From Sphingobacterium psychroaquaticum (GTDB taxonomy: Bacteria; Bacteroidota; Bacteroidia; Sphingobacteriales; Sphingobacteriaceae): a stretch of 64,000 bases of DNA. The stretch lies in NCBI RefSeq assembly GCF_900177625.1, contig NZ_FXAU01000001.1:498475-562474 (forward strand), read 5' to 3'. Made by a program: the position numbers and the translations under genes. Below, one piece after another: positions 62,581-64,000 of this stretch; position 1 is the stretch's first letter; each line of letters opens with the position of its first letter. The notes under the pieces are model-generated. The model saw nothing but the letters and a program-made list of their open reading frames with translations. It ran no database searches and was not told where the DNA came from.

Positions 62581-63983
62581 TGAAACATAGTAACATGAAG
62601 AATCTATTTTTTTTAGGCCTTATTTTATGGCTTTTCTCACCATCAGTTTTGCATGCTAAGGATGGTATTTCCTTGACTTTGATACCACCCTCCACGATTA
62701 CCAATAAGGTTGATCTGGACATTCGTGCCGGCTTGCGCAATGAAGAGGAGCGTAGCAAGGTCGTAGAGGTACGTATCTACTTGCAAGAAGAGAAGTCGGA
62801 AAGCCTGTTGCATTTTTCCAAAAAAGAAATACCTCCAGGTAAGGCCTACGAAGTAAAACATGTTTTACCAACAACAAATCTTGTCGGTAAAAACCGGGTT
62901 ATCTTAACGGTAACGGACGGGAAACGAACGTACCGTGAAATTAAAGATATTGAAGTATTGGATTCAGATATTCGATCAACGCGATTAATCGACGGCGCTT
63001 GGGCAGGCATTTACCATTGGAGCGAAACCGAAGGAAAGCACTGGAATAAAGATATCCAAAAGATGACCGATGCACAGTGGGGAGAGATGGTACAGGGGAT
63101 GCATAAATTGAAAATGGATATTATCGTTATCCAGGAGGTTTTTCGTCAGGAGGAATATGTGGGCAAGCATCAAACGACAGTCGAAAATTATACTGGAAAA
63201 GCCTTTTATCCCTCGGATATTTATCCTTCAAAGATGCCGATTACAGCACATGATCCGGTAGAAGCGATGCTCGCGGAAGCGGACAAGTTGAATATGCATG
63301 TTTTCGTTGGTGTAGGGATGTTTGCCTGGTTTGATTTTACGAAAGAGTCTTTGGAATGGCATAAAAAAGTAGCAAAGGAGCTGTGGGATAAATATGGGCA
63401 TCATCGCTCTTTTTATGGATTTTACGTTTCGGAAGAAAGTGGAGGGAATTTGGATAACTGGGAACAAACGGAAGCCAAAAGGATGCAACGAAAAAATGAA
63501 ATCGTTAATTTCTTTCGGGAATTTAAAGCCTACTGTAATGATATAGCACCCGCGAAGCCGATTATGCTGGCAACGAATAGTATGCAGGTGCCACAAGGTC
63601 TTGATACCTATCCCGCTTTATTACAAAACCTAGACATCCTTTGTCCATTTGGTTTTGCACGGATGCCAGAAGGTGATTTAACAGACAAAGAGTCAGCGGA
63701 TTTATTGCAGTCGTTATGTGACGCGGCAGGATCCCATTTATGGTTCGATTTGGAGACATTTCTGTTTAATGAAGATCAATCCTTATACCCACGCCCGATG
63801 GAAGAAATCATTCATGACCTTAACTTGTTTCAGAATTTTGAAAAAATTCTGTGTTATCAATTTCCTGGGGTGTTTAATGATCCTAAAATGTCGATCCGTA
63901 TAGGGGAACCTCGAACACTGGATTTGTTTCGCGATTATCAGCAGTATCTCAAGAAAATCCTTAACACCCAGAAAAGCAAATAA
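62580..63983 (+). CDS. Exported DUF4434-domain protein, TIM-barrel glycosidase-like
   Basis: 467 residues, signal peptide ~1-26 (PSVLHAK), an Ig-like N-terminal domain (~30-125, TNKVDLDIRAGLRNEEERSK), then a barrel-like DUF4434 region (IDGAWAGIYHWSETEGKHWN, VFVGVGMFAWFD, SFYGFYVSEESGG, AGSHLWFDLETFLFNED). DUF4434 is distantly related to TIM-barrel glycosidases; acid residues in SEES and FDLE are possible catalytic sites but unproven. The start ATG overlaps the GDPD stop by one base (TAATG). Last complete gene in the window; the operon may continue. Confidence 0.82.
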   Translation: MKHSNMKNLFFLGLILWLFSPSVLHAKDGISLTLIPPSTITNKVDLDIRAGLRNEEERSKVVEVRIYLQEEKSESLLHFSKKEIPPGKAYEVKHVLPTTNLVGKNRVILTVTDGKRTYREIKDIEVLDSDIRSTRLIDGAWAGIYHWSETEGKHWNKDIQKMTDAQWGEMVQGMHKLKMDIIVIQEVFRQEEYVGKHQTTVENYTGKAFYPSDIYPSKMPITAHDPVEAMLAEADKLNMHVFVGVGMFAWFDFTKESLEWHKKVAKELWDKYGHHRSFYGFYVSEESGGNLDNWEQTEAKRMQRKNEIVNFFREFKAYCNDIAPAKPIMLATNSMQVPQGLDTYPALLQNLDILCPFGFARMPEGDLTDKESADLLQSLCDAAGSHLWFDLETFLFNEDQSLYPRPMEEIIHDLNLFQNFEKILCYQFPGVFNDPKMSIRIGEPRTLDLFRDYQQYLKKILNTQKSK

Positions 63984-64000
63984 GAGCCTTTTTCTTAATC

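Noticed and set aside
1-64000. CRISPR arrays, insertion sequences, rRNA genes
   Set aside because: No regularly spaced repeats, transposase frames or rRNA-like sequence were noticed on either strand.

Overview
This window is a chromosomal segment of a Bacteroidota bacterium, most likely of the family Sphingobacteriaceae (Sphingobacterium- or Pedobacter-like). The signs are two SusC/SusD pairs with the DEVVVVGY TonB-box signature, many lipoproteins, weak ribosome-binding sites, a TAnnTTTG-type promoter element, and LytS/LytTR and 6-bladed propeller proteins typical of that group. No insertion sequence, CRISPR array or rRNA was seen. All functional assignments rest on recognisable motifs and family resemblance read by eye; no database search was run.

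Region 1 (1-10.8 kb, + strand): the 3' end of a large lectin-like protein, then a SusC/SusD pair and three lipoproteins. All three lipoproteins end in the same ~135-residue domain (DUF4859-like). The last also carries an HEIGH...E zinc-metallopeptidase site (DUF6055-like). A strong hairpin closes the unit.

Region 2 (10.8-28.6 kb): on the minus strand, a secreted dipeptidyl peptidase IV overlaps a cytosolic Xaa-Pro aminopeptidase, followed by a DUF5695-like secreted protein. Divergent from these, an AraC-type regulator precedes a tight seven-gene run: DapA-family deaminase, ketoglutarate-semialdehyde dehydrogenase, 4-hydroxyproline epimerase, D-amino-acid oxidoreductase, DUF885 peptidase, amino-acid permease and a second DPP IV-like peptidase. 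Together these encode a complete trans-4-hydroxy-L-proline to 2-oxoglutarate route plus proline-specific peptidases. With region 1 they suggest a locus for using hydroxyproline-rich protein (collagen or gelatin, or plant extensin-type glycoprotein). A second SusC/SusD pair follows (28.8-33.4 kb).

Region 3 (33.4-41.8 kb): a tRNA-Lys(TTT), an AT-richer stretch with an AraC regulator and a Tet-like efflux MFS, a DUF1835 protein, a propeller/beta-barrel pair and a TMEM175-type potassium channel.

Region 4 (41.8-47.3 kb): a TonB-dependent receptor with an unusual HU-like N-terminal segment, a degenerate LytS-like kinase, an intact LytS-like kinase and a LytTR response regulator, all overlapping or closely spaced.

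Region 5 (47.5-55.4 kb): pyruvate carboxylase, an MscS channel, a small membrane protein, an SDR and a flavoprotein.

Region 6 (55.9-64 kb): an apparent operon with a sugar-porter MFS, AGE-family epimerase, secreted ADP-ribosylglycohydrolase-fold protein, secreted calcineurin-like phosphoesterase, glycerophosphodiester phosphodiesterase and DUF4434 protein. This looks like a pathway for an uncharacterised phosphodiester-linked sugar.
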